From: VAZQ01 sp963827585
GTDB taxonomy: Bacteria > Pseudomonadota > Alphaproteobacteria > Rhizobiales > Xanthobacteraceae
Assembly (NCBI GenBank): GCA_963827585.1
Contig: CAWHCK010000048.1
Span: forward strand, 62,001-126,000
Length of the DNA: 64,000 nt
Direction of reading: 5' to 3'
Made by a program: the position numbers and the translations under genes
Shown: in pieces, positions 48,379 to 58,875 of the stretch
How positions within the stretch are numbered: position 1 is the first letter of the stretch
Layout of the letters: each line of letters begins with the position of its first letter
Notes under the pieces: model-generated
Told to the model about the DNA's origin: nothing
The model's input: only the letters and a program-made list of their open reading frames with translations
Databases searched by the model: none

Positions 48379-48887
48379 TACATCTTCACCGTCACCTTGC
48401 GGTTCTCACCCACGTCCGGCTCCTCGCCCGTGATCCACGCCTTGACGAACTCGAACGCGGCGACTGCCGCGCTCGCAGGTCCATCCCACAATTCCGCCGT
48501 GACCGGGCGCACGCGCAGCACGCAGACATTGGGATCATCGGGACCGTTCCACCACATGTCGTCGGTGGTTTTCCAGATTTCTTTCGCCTTGGTGTGGTCG
48601 CGCCACGCCTCGACGCGGGCGGTGATGGAGAGATAGGCCTTGTCCCTGGCATCGACGAACACGAGGCAGACGTCGTGTTCGGCCTCGATCTCGTGCTCCT
48701 TGCCGCTGCGGATGTCGGTGACGAACCAGATCAGGCCGGCGTCGCGCTCGGGCCGCGCCTCCAGCGGGCGTGCGCGCAGGCCACCCTCGGACCGCGTGGT
48801 CAGCATGCACACGCCGACTCTGTGGATGATCTCCCAGACGCGGTCGATGCTGCCTTGCGCGGTTTCTTGGGCGTCTTGCCGGCTCAT
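48378..48887 (-). CDS. Pyridoxamine 5'-phosphate oxidase family protein
   Basis: 169-residue split-barrel flavin-binding protein of the general stress / PNPOx-like type. Segments VGVCMLTTRSEGGLRARPL, GLIWFVTDIRSGKEHEIE and VCLVFVDARDKAYLSI are typical. Likely binds FMN or F420-like cofactor; substrate unknown. First gene of a two-gene unit with the hypothetical protein downstream. Confidence 0.86.
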   Translation of the reverse strand: MSRQDAQETAQGSIDRVWEIIHRVGVCMLTTRSEGGLRARPLEARPERDAGLIWFVTDIRSGKEHEIEAEHDVCLVFVDARDKAYLSITARVEAWRDHTKAKEIWKTTDDMWWNGPDDPNVCVLRVRPVTAELWDGPASAAVAAFEFVKAWITGEEPDVGENRKVTVKM

Positions 48888-48951
48888 GTCAGCCTAACCA
48901 TCCGGCGCCGACGCGGTTCCGGCGCGGCTTGCGCGAAATGCAACCGCACCC

Positions 48952-49335
48952 TCAGGCCGGGGCGTGGCATACCGCCTCGATATTGTGGCCGTCGGGATCG
49001 AGCACGAAGGCGCCGTAATAATTCGGGTGATAGTGCGTCCGCAGGCCGGGCGCGCCGTTGTCCCGGCCGCCGGCGGCGAGCGCCGCGCGGTGGAAAGCGT
49101 CGACGGTGCGACGATCGTCGGCGGCAATCGCGATGTGCAGTATGCCCGTGAGACCGCCTTCGCCGCCGATCCAGAAGTCGGGCTTGCCCTCTCTGCCGAA
49201 ACCGACGGCAGGGCTCCCGCTCTCGGTCTCGCCTACCTCCATGATCAGCATGTAGCCGAGCGGCGCCAGCGCCTGGCTGTAGAATGCCTTCGAGCGCGCG
49301 TAATCGGAAACGGGAAAGCCGACGTGATCGATCAA
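48952..49335 (-). CDS. VOC family protein (glyoxalase/bleomycin resistance fold)
   Basis: 127 residues: LIDHVGFPVSDYARSKAFYSQ, GILHIAIAADDRRTVDAFH and YYGAFVLDPDGHNIEAV match the single-domain VOC fold with metal ligands His, His and Glu. The start is assigned to TTG 49335 since GGAGG lies five bases upstream and the product then starts at the family N-terminus; no ATG is suitably placed. Function may be lyase or dioxygenase-like; unknown. Confidence 0.82.
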   Translation of the reverse strand: MIDHVGFPVSDYARSKAFYSQALAPLGYMLIMEVGETESGSPAVGFGREGKPDFWIGGEGGLTGILHIAIAADDRRTVDAFHRAALAAGGRDNGAPGLRTHYHPNYYGAFVLDPDGHNIEAVCHAPA

Positions 49336-49568
49336 GGGAGCCTCCGTGCGAATGGTCCAGTGAGAACGGGCAACGGTGGATTCAGCGTTGTCGACGCGCT
49401 GTCGACCGGCCCGACAACGGATGGCCTGAGTTCCCCGCGTCCGGCGCACTTGCGCCCCCGCCACGGCGTGGCGCCGCCGGCACGGCTAAAGTACCATTGC
49501 CCGCGGCTCGCTCCCAGGGCCGATCTACAATCGGGAGGACGGGCATCAGCGCGCGATCCGAAGGCCGG

Positions 49569-51019
49569 ATGTCCTTGCCGACGCCGCTGGCGGGGCCGTC
49601 GCCGCGCGCGCTCTCGCATGTGCTGTGGTACGGCCGCTCGGTCCGCGCCCAGCTTCTCATCGTCTTCATCGCGATCGATGTGATCGCAGGGTTGGTGGCG
49701 GGCGCGGTGACGATCTTCCAGGCCCGCACATCGACACGGGTCGAGATCGCGGCCTCGATGGAGCTCGCCCAGCTGCTCGTGCGCGAGGCGGTGGGCCTGA
49801 TGCAGCAAGAGGTGCCGGCGGAAAAATTCCTTGCCGACCTGAGCTCGCAATTGCGGCTCGTGCGCCACGTGCGGATCGTGGTGAAGGATGCCACCGGCTC
49901 GCCGCTCGCGCTGCATCCCGCCGGCGGCGCCGAGGCGGCGCGGGATGATCGCGCGCCGGCGTGGTTCGCGGCGCTGATCGCCGCGCCGGTGGCGAGCCGC
50001 GACGTGCCGGTCATCGTCAATGCAGCGCGCATCGGCTCGGTCGAGATCGTGGCGGAGCCGCGCGACGAGATCGCGGAGGTCTGGAGCAACACCGTCGCGC
50101 TCGGCGCCGTGGCGCTCGCCGTGAACATCGCCGTCATCGCCATTCTCTATGTTCTATTCGGACGGGTGCTCGACCCGCTCACCGGCGTCGGGCGCGGCCT
50201 CGCCGATCTCGAGCGCCGCAATTACCGGGTGCGGCTGCCGCGCCCGCAGGCGCAGGAGCTCGCCGCCATCACCGACCGGTTCAATGCGCTGGCGCAAGCG
50301 CTCGACTCCGCACGGGCCGATAATGAAAAGCTCAACCACCGGCTGATCACGGCGCAGGACGATGAGCGCAGGCGGACCGCGCTCGAGCTGCACGACGAGG
50401 TCGGCCCGAGTCTGTTCGGGCTCAAGGCCAATGCCGGTTCGATCGCGACGGCGGCCTCGGAGCTGCCGGATCGCGTTGCGAGCAGAATGACGGAGCGCGT
50501 GCGCGACATGCTCGCGATCATCGAGCACCTGCAAAGCATCAATCGCAGCATGCTCAACCGGCTGCGGCCGATGGCGTTGGGGCACGTGCCCTTGCAGGAC
50601 ATGCTCGCGGAGCTCATACGCGAGCGCGGGCGGCAGCACCCGCAGATCGCCTTCTCGTTCGCTGCCCACAAGCTCATGCGCAGCTACGGCGACTCGATCG
50701 ACCTCACGCTCTATCGCTGCATCCAGGAAAGCCTGACCAATGTGGTCAGGCACGCGCAGGCGAAGCACGTGGCCATCGAGCTCGCGAAGTGAACGACCCG
50801 AACGGGAACAACGGGAACACGGAGGGCGCGGCGCAGCTCGCGCTCACCGTCCGGGACGACGGTCGCGGAATCGATCCTGCGACGCCGCCCGGCTTCGGCC
50901 TGCGCGGCATGCAGGAACGCGTGCACGCCCTGGGCGGCAGCTATAAGGTGGAGAGCGCCAGCGGCCACGGCACCTCGGTCCGTATCGCGATCCCGCTGCA
51001 CGACCGACAGGACGGATAG
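49569..51019 (+). CDS. Sensor histidine kinase, NarL type (HisKA_3; frame break near 50782)
   Basis: About 483 residues. Two membrane segments (27-50 and 174-197) flank a periplasmic sensor of about 120 residues; a HAMP domain (198-250) and a HisKA_3 phosphoacceptor region with H275 in ALELHDEVGPSLFG follow. The HATPase domain begins YRCIQESLTNVVRHA and breaks frame near 50782; one missing C explains it, and the rest (VRDDGRGIDP, GFGLRGMQERV, GHGTSVRIAIPL) follows in the next frame. Start ATG 49569. Adjacent to the response regulator and close to the PQQ dehydrogenase cluster, recalling the kinases that control such genes. Confidence 0.88.
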
Positions 51020-51064
51020 GATGCGAATGCCAGGGAATTACCGGATCGCGGGCGAGCCGCCGGC

Positions 51065-51700
51065 ATGACCAGCGTTCTGATCATCGATGATCACCCGATC
51101 GTGCTGCAGGGCTGCCGGCGTATGCTCGAGGACGCCGGCGTCGAAACCGTGCTCGAGGCCCGCAATGTGACCTCCGGCTATCGGCTCTACCGCCGCCATC
51201 GTCCCGACGTGGTGATCGTCGATCTCGCCATGCAGGGGAGCGGGCTCGGCGGCCTCGACGTGATCCGACGCATGCGCTCGCATGATCCGCGCACCCGCAT
51301 CCTCGTGTTCAGCATGCACAGCGACCCGATCATCGCCGCGCGCGCGCTCGAGGCCGGCGCGACCGGCTACGTGCTCAAGGACACCTCGTCGGACGAGTTG
51401 ATGAAGGCATTCGATCAGGTGCGCGCCGGCACGCCCTATCTCAGCAATGATCTCGCGATGCAGGTGGCGTTGGTGCGTACCGGCGTGCGGCCGAACCCGC
51501 TCGCCGATCTGACTCCGCGCGAATTGCAGACGCTCTCGCTGCTGGCGGAAGGTAAGCCCTACGGCCGCATCGCCGAGGAGCTCAACGTCAGCTACAAGAC
51601 CGTGGTCAATGCTTGCTCGCAGCTCAAGCAAAAGCTCAACGTCAAGAATCTGCCCGAACTCATTCGCGTGGCCGTGCAACTGGTCTCGGCCGAAACGTAG
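51065..51700 (+). CDS. Response regulator, NarL/LuxR type
   Basis: 211 residues: receiver domain with D8, D9, phosphoacceptor D53 (VVIVDLAM) and K105 (GYVLKD), then a LuxR-type helix-turn-helix (LTPRELQTLSLLAEGKPYGRIAEEL region, about 145-205). It lies 45 bases after the kinase gene and is its partner. By position it probably controls the receptor and PQQ dehydrogenase genes, as AgmR/PedR-type regulators do. Confidence 0.93.
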   Translation: MTSVLIIDDHPIVLQGCRRMLEDAGVETVLEARNVTSGYRLYRRHRPDVVIVDLAMQGSGLGGLDVIRRMRSHDPRTRILVFSMHSDPIIAARALEAGATGYVLKDTSSDELMKAFDQVRAGTPYLSNDLAMQVALVRTGVRPNPLADLTPRELQTLSLLAEGKPYGRIAEELNVSYKTVVNACSQLKQKLNVKNLPELIRVAVQLVSAET

Positions 51701-51940
51701 GGATTCGCGGCCTTCCTTCTGGGGCCGTATGCGGCAGGCAGGCAGCGCATCGCCGTGTGCGCTCCGTTGCGCTTGAGAGACAGTCAAGCCCAAACAGTGA
51801 GAGTTGCGGGTGTGTCCGTGCGGACACATTGCCAAATGTTCCTCCGAGAAATGCAAAAACGTAACAAGACTCGCGCGATCAGAATATTCCAGCATTGATC
51901 GGGACCTTCGTGGGGTCATAGCGCGTCGGGGGCGGGTGCT

Positions 51941-54503
51941 ATGCATGAGGCCGAGAGGCGTCGGCGAAGCGGATTTCGGTCCGCGGTCGCGAAACGGCGG
52001 CTGCTGGAAGCAGCCGCGGTCGGCGCGCTTATGCTGCCAGGCGCGGCGTGGGGCCAGGCGGCCGCCACTTTGCCCGAGGTCACCGTCACCGCGCCGCGGC
52101 CTGCGCCTACTCCGCCACGGCGAGTGGCTCGCGCGGACCACCAAGCCGGCGCAGACACCCCCCGCGGGTGCGGCGCCCGCTGCCACCACCGCGCTGCCCG
52201 CCTTCCAGGTCATCGCTCCGGCGCCCATCACCGGTCTCGGCTTCGACCGCAACAAGGTGCCGGCGATGGTGCAGACGGTCACCTCCGAGGACTTCTCGCG
52301 GGTCTATTCGCCCAATGTGGTGGAGACGCTGCAGCAGCGCATTCCTGGCGTCATCACGAACAACGTCCAGGGCAACGAATTCGCCACCGACCTGCGCTAT
52401 CGCGGTTTCAGCGCCTCCCCGGTGCAGGGCACGCCGCAGGGGCTCGCCGTCTATATGCAAGGCGTGCGCGTCAACGAGGCCTTTGGCGACACCGTCAACT
52501 GGGACTTGATCCCGACCATCGCCATCGGCCGTGCCGACGTCTGGACCAACAATCCGGCCTTCGGCCTCAATGCGCTGGGCGGCGCGATCAGCTTCCAGAT
52601 GAAGGACGGCTTCACCTATAACGGTACCGAATTCGATGCCTCGGGCGGCTCCTACGGCCGCGTCGGCGGCTGGATTCAATACGGCGTGCGCAACGGCGAG
52701 TGGGGTCTCTACCTCGCGGCGCAGGGGCTCAAGGACGACGGCTGGCGCTACCAGTCGCCGTCGCGGCTCGCGCGCTTCTACGGCGATCTCGGCTGGAAGG
52801 GCACCGACGCCGAGATCCACCTCGTCGCGTCGGCTGCCAACAACTATTTCGGGGTGATCGGGCCGACGCCGATCGAGCTGCTCAACAACGACTACCGGGC
52901 GATATTCACCTGGCCGCAGACCACCAACAACGCGGCGGAGCTGCTCGCGCTCAACGGCCGCTATTCCGTGACCGACCATTGGACGGTGCAGAGCAATCTC
53001 TATTACCGCAGGTTCCACCAGGAGCATGTCGACGGCAATTCCGCCGAGGTCGAGCGCTGCAGCGGCAACGCGGCCAATCCGCTGTTCAACACGCTGTGCC
53101 TGGAAGACGACGGCTTCCCGCCGCAGCCGCAGGCCAACTTCCAGCTCCTCAATCCGAACAACCAGCCGATCAATTGCCCTCCCGGGACCGGCAATACCTG
53201 CGCGCGCACGCCATGGGGCACGGTCGATCGCACCTTCACCAACGCGATGACGACCGGCGCCTCGCTGCAGGCCCTCAACGACGACAAGGTGTTCGGTCAC
53301 GACAACTTCTTCACGATCGGCGCCAGCGTCGACCGCAGCAAGATCGGCTTCCAGGGCACCAGCGAGCTCGGCTACATCTATCCCGATTTCTTCGTCGGTC
53401 CCAACGCGGCGGTGCCGGGCACCGGGCAGATCATTCGCACGGCCGGCGATATCGGCTTCGCTCCCGTCAGCCTCGCGGCGTGGAACACTTATTACGGCGC
53501 CTACTTCAACGAAACCTTCGACATCACCAACCGGCTGTCGGTGACTGCGGGGGGACGTTACAACATCGCCCAGATCGCCATGTCCGATCTGTTTGGCGAC
53601 AGTCCCGACATCAACGGTCAGTACACGTTCGAGCGGTTCAATCCGGTCGCGGGCTTCACCTACAAGATCCTGCCGGAGCTGATGACCTTCTACGCCGGGT
53701 ATTCGGAAGCGAACCGCGCGCCCACGCCGCTTGAGCTCGGCTGCTCCAACCCATTGCGGCCTTGCCTCCTCGAAGGGTTCCTGGTGTCCGATCCTCCGCT
53801 AAATCAGGTCGTCGCGCGGACGCGCGAGGTAGGGCTGCGCGGCAACATCAACACCGCTGGCGGCCGCGGCGATTGGAAGCTCGGCCTGTTCCGCACCGAC
53901 AGCGAGAGCGACATCATCCAGGTGGCGAGCGTTCTGCAGGGCCGCGGCGTATTCCAGAACGTCCCCGGCACCCGCCGGCAGGGGCTGGAGGCGGGCGCGC
54001 AGTACCAGACCCCGCAATATCTAGTCTATGCCAATTACGCCTTTGTCGATGCCACCTACCAGTTCACCGGCTTGCTGGCGTCGCCGAACAATCCCTCGGC
54101 GGACGAGAACGGAGACATCTTGGTCACGCCCGGCAAGCAGATTCCCGGCATCCCGCGGCACCAGATCAAGGGCGGCCTGGACTATTTCGTGACGCCCCAG
54201 TTGAAGCTCGGTACCGACGTGATCTGGGTCGGCAGCCAATGGTATGTCGGCGACGACGCAAACCAGAACGTCAAACTCGCGGACTATTGGGTCGCGAACC
54301 TGCACGGCTCGTACCAGCTCACAAAGGAGCTGCAGATCTATGGGGTCATTAAGAATTTGTTCAATCGGAAGTTCGCGACCTTCGGCACCTATTTCGATCC
54401 GGGGTCAATTGTGAACGTGCTGGCCAATCCTCCGACGGACCCCCGCACCATCACGCCGGCACAGCCGCTCTCGATCTATGTCGGCCTGCGCGCGAAGCTG
54501 TGA
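51941..54503 (+). CDS. TonB-dependent outer membrane receptor (frame break near 52133)
   Basis: About 853 residues. Signal peptide (VGALMLPGAAWGQA), TonB box-like LPEVTVTAPRP, plug domain with VPAMVQTVTSEDFSRV and GNEFATDLRYRGFSASP, and a 22-strand barrel with the C-terminal YVGLRAKL aromatic/hydrophobic end. The frame breaks near 52133 in the linker; one extra base restores ARRTTKPAQTPPAG. Start ATG 51941 is tentative (weak ribosome site). Between a two-component system and a lanthanide-type alcohol dehydrogenase, so uptake of a metal chelate such as a lanthanophore is a reasonable guess; PQQ or another ligand is possible. Confidence 0.87.
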
Positions 54504-54515
54504 CCGGCATTCGGC

Positions 54516-54836
54516 TCATCGCTCTCCCGCTACGATGTAGGCCCACAAGGCGTCGAGCTGATCGGGCTTGAAGAAGTCGCCCCAGGGCGGCATCTGGTTC
54601 TTGCCGCGGACGATCGAGCTGATGAAGCGCTCGCGCTGGTCGTGCGGAAATTTCCGCAAGTTGAATGCGCTGCCGGGGTCCTGCATGCGCGCGCCGTGGC
54701 ACGGCGAGCAGTTGACCGCGTAGATTTCAGCACCGGCGCTGATCTGCTCGGGCGTGAATTTCTGCGCTTCCTCGGCGGGTGCCGGCGCGGGCGCCAGGAA
54801 AAGCGCGACGACGATCGATCGTGCAAAGCGTTTCAT
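54516..54836 (-). CDS. c-type cytochrome
   Basis: 106-residue monoheme cytochrome c: signal peptide (VVALFLAPAPAPA), heme motif CSPCH and Met ligand in NQMPPWG. It is transcribed with and directly after the PQQ dehydrogenase (94-base gap with a hairpin), so it is likely the direct electron acceptor of that enzyme, like cytochrome c550 (ExaB/PedF). Confidence 0.9.
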   Translation of the reverse strand: MKRFARSIVVALFLAPAPAPAEEAQKFTPEQISAGAEIYAVNCSPCHGARMQDPGSAFNLRKFPHDQRERFISSIVRGKNQMPPWGDFFKPDQLDALWAYIVAGER

Positions 54837-54872
54837 GGCGCCTTCAATTTCAGCGTCATCATTCGCCAAAGC

Positions 54873-54900
54873 TCATGGCCGGGACTCGTCCCGGCCATGA
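54873..54900. terminator. Perfect 12-base inverted repeat between dehydrogenase and cytochrome genes
   Basis: TCATGGCCGGGA and TCCCGGCCATGA flank a CTCG loop. On the minus strand it follows the PQQ dehydrogenase stop. Probably a terminator or mRNA-stabilising hairpin that sets the ratio of the two products; no T-run. Confidence 0.65.
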
Positions 54901-54930
54901 TGCATTTTGGAAAATTGGTGAGATCAGCTC

Positions 54931-56616
54931 TCAATCCGGCAGCAGCGCGAATGTCCACACCGAGCCGCCGGGCGACACCTTGTCCTTGAGCTGCTCGCGC
55001 CAAATGTTCCAGTACAACCCGCCGATGCCGGACAGCACCGTGACGTATTGCCGGCCCTGGTGCGTGTAGGTGACCGGCATGGCGTTGACGCCGGAGCCGG
55101 TCTGGAACTCCCACACGATCTTGCCGGTATCGGCGTCGACCGCGATGAACTCGCCGGTCTCCTTGCCGGTGAACAGCAATCCGCCACCGGTCGAGAGCAT
55201 CGCCGACCAGATCTGGTAATCGTGCAGCGGCGTGCGCCATTTCTTCTCGCCCGTGAGCGGATTGATGGCTTCGATATGGCCGACCGGCTGGCCGTGCGGG
55301 CGCGGCATGTTGAGGTTCTCCATGTACATGTAGCGCTGGCCGACCACGTGCGGCTTGGTCTCCAGATGCTTGTACATCATCCCCACGTGCATCGTGTTGG
55401 CGTAAAGCAGGCCGGTGTCCGGATTGAAGGCGGCGTGCGGCCAGTTCTTGGCGCCGCGCGCCGACGGCCAATGCTCGATCGCCTTGCCGGCGCGGACCTC
55501 CTTGCCGAGCTCGGTCTCGACCGGACGGCCGGTGGTCATGTCGACGTGGGTCGCCCAGTTGATCTTCTCGAAGGGTTTGGCCGAGATCAGCTTCCCGTTG
55601 GTGCGGTCGAGCACGTACATGAAGCCGTTGCGGTTGAGCTGCATGATCACCTTGCGCGGTTGCCCGCCGACATTGATGTCGGCGTTGATCAGCTCCCAGC
55701 ACGCATCGTAGTCGTAGGGGTCGTTGGGGGTGAACTGGTAGTACCAGACGATCTCGCCGGTCTTCGGCCGCATCGCCAGCACCGAGGAGGTGTAGAGATT
55801 GTCGCCGTCGCGGGTCTGCGAGGCCCACGGGGCGGGATTGCCGGTGCCCCAGTACATCAGGTCGAGCTCGGGATCGTACGAGCCGGTGATCCAGGCCGAG
55901 CCGCCGCCGAGCTCCCAGGCGTTGTTGTTCTGCGGCCAGGTGTCGTTGCCCTTCTCGCCGCGTGCCGGAATGGTGTAGCGGCGCCAGAGCTGCTTTCCGG
56001 TCTCGGGATCCCAGCCGTCGATCCAGCCGCGCACGCCGAACTCGGCGCCGGAATTGCCGATGACGATGACGCCGTTCGCGATCAGCGGCGCCAGCGTGAG
56101 CGAAAAGCCGTCCTTCCACTCCGCGACCTTCGACTTCCACAGCTCCTTGCCGGTCTGGGCGTCGAGCGCCAGCAGATGGGCATCGAGCGTGGTGCGATAG
56201 ATCCTGCCGTTGTAGATCGCCGCACCCTTGTTCGAGACGCCGCAGCACACGACGCGCGGGGTCTCCGCCGGCCACTCGAGCGTATGCCTCCAGATCTGCT
56301 TGCCGGTGCCGACGTCGATCGCGACCGTGTGCCGCGCGTTGGTGACGTACATGACGCCGTTGTAGATGATCGGCTGCGCCTGCTCGCCCCAATTGTTGTC
56401 GAGGCTGAGATTCCAGACCGGCACCAGGCGCTTCACGGTCTGCTTGTTGATCTGCTTGAGCGCGCTATGGCGCTGCTGATGATAGCCCATGCCGTAGGTG
56501 AGGATGTTATCGGTCGGGCCGCCTTTGCCGTCCTTCTTGAGGTCATCGAGCGTCTGCGCCGAGGCGCCGGCGCCGAGCAGCAACAGAACGCATGCAGCCG
56601 ATGCGATGGTCTTCAT
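54931..56616 (-). CDS. PQQ-dependent alcohol dehydrogenase, predicted lanthanide-dependent (ExaF/PedH/XoxF-like)
   Basis: 561-residue periplasmic quinoprotein alcohol dehydrogenase with an eight-bladed propeller. Signal peptide ends GASA-Q. The adjacent-cysteine disulfide is C124-C125, metal ligands are E192 and N260, and the catalytic Asp is D302. D304 follows in PYDYDACW: this extra Asp two residues on is the accepted mark of lanthanide coordination, while calcium enzymes have a small residue there. W243 should stack on PQQ. ATG 56616 follows GGGAGC. Oxidises primary alcohols and passes electrons to the cytochrome encoded downstream. No pqq biosynthesis genes are in the window. Confidence 0.93.
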   Translation of the reverse strand: MKTIASAACVLLLLGAGASAQTLDDLKKDGKGGPTDNILTYGMGYHQQRHSALKQINKQTVKRLVPVWNLSLDNNWGEQAQPIIYNGVMYVTNARHTVAIDVGTGKQIWRHTLEWPAETPRVVCCGVSNKGAAIYNGRIYRTTLDAHLLALDAQTGKELWKSKVAEWKDGFSLTLAPLIANGVIVIGNSGAEFGVRGWIDGWDPETGKQLWRRYTIPARGEKGNDTWPQNNNAWELGGGSAWITGSYDPELDLMYWGTGNPAPWASQTRDGDNLYTSSVLAMRPKTGEIVWYYQFTPNDPYDYDACWELINADINVGGQPRKVIMQLNRNGFMYVLDRTNGKLISAKPFEKINWATHVDMTTGRPVETELGKEVRAGKAIEHWPSARGAKNWPHAAFNPDTGLLYANTMHVGMMYKHLETKPHVVGQRYMYMENLNMPRPHGQPVGHIEAINPLTGEKKWRTPLHDYQIWSAMLSTGGGLLFTGKETGEFIAVDADTGKIVWEFQTGSGVNAMPVTYTHQGRQYVTVLSGIGGLYWNIWREQLKDKVSPGGSVWTFALLPD

Positions 56617-56775
56617 GAGCGTCGCTCCCTGATAAGCCGTCCCTGGCGGCCGGTTGAACCCGACCTGCCGAGTGAGACAATAAAGCATCCGCGCGGGCCG
56701 TCGAGAGCCTTGGCTGCGGGTGGTGGATGCAGGCGCGCAGCCGGACTATGCTGCACGCGGGAGAGAGGTGGGAGC

Positions 56776-57557
56776 ATGCCCATTTGCCGGCTCACGGGAG
56801 TTCCGATCGGCGCCGTGGCCGCGTTGCTGTGCGCTTCAGCGCTGGCGGCGGATCTCGACGCATTTATCGCGGGCACCAGCAGGAATTGCATCGAGTGCGA
56901 CCTCTCCGCGCGCGATCTCAGGGGCCTCGACTTCAAGCGCGCCAAGCTCGAGCGCGCCAAGCTCGGCAAGGCCGATCTCTCCGGCACCAGCCTGTTCCGG
57001 GCGGTGCTGGTGCGGGCGGATCTCTCAGGCGCCAAGCTCAAAGGCGCCAACCTCAACCTCGCCGACGCCAAGTGGGCCGATCTTTCCGGCGCCGACCTCA
57101 CCGACGCGCTGCTCTACGAAGCCGACCTCGGCAGCGCCAATCTGGCGCAGGCGAACTTGCAGGGAGCGCGGCTCGGCCGCGCCCGCCTCAACCAGGCCAA
57201 TCTCGAAGGCGCGAAGCTCATGAGCGCCGATCTGCGCGGCGCGCGCCTCGCCGGCGCCAGGCTCAAGGGCGCCGACATGCGCGCGGTTCGGCTCGACAGC
57301 CAGAACCTGCGCGGAATGGATTTGAGAGGCATCGACTTCGCCATGGGCGACATGGTCGAGGCCGACCTCACCGGCGCCGATCTGCGCGGCGCCAATCTGG
57401 GTGGGGTCGACCTGTTCGGCGCCAAGCTCAACGGCGCCGATTTGCGCGGAGCCAATTCGAAGGTGCGAACCTCGCCAACGCCATCCTGACCGACGCGCAG
57501 ATCGAAGGCGCAAAATTCGACGCCGCCATCATGCCGGACGGCAAGCGGGCGGAATGA
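56776..57557 (+). CDS. Pentapeptide repeat-containing exported protein (frame break near 57456)
   Basis: About 260 residues: signal peptide (GAVAALLCASALAA), two cysteines in CIECDLS, then about 40 tandem A(D/N)LxG-type pentapeptides forming a right-handed quadrilateral helix. The frame breaks at 57456; one missing T restores ANFEGANLANAILTDAQIEGA and the stop at 57557. Divergent from the PQQ dehydrogenase. Role unknown; periplasmic scaffold or metal-related function can only be guessed from context. Confidence 0.87.
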
Positions 57558-57585
57558 AAATCCAACGACCGAAGAGGAAACGGCC

Positions 57586-58875
57586 ATGGACAAGGACCAC
57601 AGGGAGCGGCCATTCGAACACGCCGCCGGCAACGGTATCCTGAGCCGGCGGGTCTTTCTCGAACGGGCTCTGGTCGGCGGCGCCGCCGGAGCGGCCGCCG
57701 CGACGTCGGGCACCGCGGCGTGGGCGGAGCCGCTCGCCGTGCCCGCCTGGATGAAGGAGCCGGGCGCCGCGCTCTCCGCCTATGGCCAGCCGTCGCGGTT
57801 CGAGAGCAAGGTGGTGCGGACATTGCCGCCGCCGCCCAATCCCGCGACGCAAGGGATCGGCACGGCGCGCACGCCGCTCCAGCTCCTCGCCGGCACGATC
57901 ACGCCCAACGGCCTGCATTTCGACCGCAGCCATTCCGGCACGCCCGATATCGATCCCGACCGGCATCGGCTGCTGATCCACGGCCTGGTCAAGCGGCCGC
58001 TGGTGTTCACGCTCGAGGCGCTGTCGCGCTACCCGATGGAATCACGCATCGCCTTCATCGAGTGCGGCGGCAATTCCGGCGCGCTCAACGCGCGCAGGCG
58101 CAGCCCGGCAATGCGCAGGCCATTCACGGCCTGCTCTCGTGCGCGGAATGGACCGGCGTGCGGCTCGCGACCCTGCTCGACGAGGCGGGCGTCGAGCCGG
58201 GCGCCAAATGGGTGGTGGCCGAGGGCGCCGACGCCGCCGCCATGAGCCGCAGCATTCCGCTCGCCAAGTGCATGGATGACGCGCTCATCTGCCTCTACCA
58301 GAACGGCGAGCGGGTGCGGCCGTCGAACGGTTATCCGATCCGGCTGCTGCTGCCGGGCTTCGAAGGCAACATGAACGTGAAGTGGCTGCGCCGGCTCAAG
58401 CTCACCGACGCGCCGGTCATGGCCAGGGACGAGACCTCGAAATACACCGTGCTGCTGCCGGACGGCAAAGCCTGGCAGTTCGTGTTTCCGATGGAGGTGA
58501 AGTCGATCATCACCCATCCCTCGCCCGGCCTGAGCTTGAAAGGGCAGGGCTTCTACGAGATCGCCGGGCTGGCCTGGTCGGGCAACGGCCGCATCAAGCA
58601 GGTCGATGTCTCCGCCGACGGCGGCACGAGCTGGGCGCCGGCCGCGTTGCAGGAGCCGGTGCTGGCGAAGGCGCTCACGCGCTTCCGGGCGCCCTGGCAG
58701 TGGAACGGAGGTCCGGCCGTTCTGCAGAGCCGTGCCACCGACGAGACCGGCATGGTGCAGCCGACGCGCGCGCAATTCGTCGGCGGAGCGCGGGCTGCGC
58801 GGCCTCTATCACTACAACGCCATCGCCAGCTGGCGGATCGACGAGAAAGGGGAGGCGAGCAATGCGTATGCGTGA
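57586..58875 (+). CDS. Sulfite oxidase-family molybdoenzyme, SoxC/SorA-like (two frame breaks)
   Basis: About 430-residue molybdopterin protein with a Tat signal (SRRVFLERALVG). The Mo-ligating cysteine is C160 in IECGGNSG. Later segments GLLSCAEWTGVRLATLLDEAG, FEGNMNVKWLRRL, FEGNMN and VSADGGTSWAPAAL match the sulfite oxidase dimer domain. Frame breaks near 58093 (missing base) and 58783 (extra G) are inferred; the last part ends RGLYHYNAIASWRI. It starts 28 bases after the pentapeptide gene, and a cytochrome gene follows immediately. Substrate could be sulfite or another oxyanion/sulfoxide. Confidence 0.86.
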
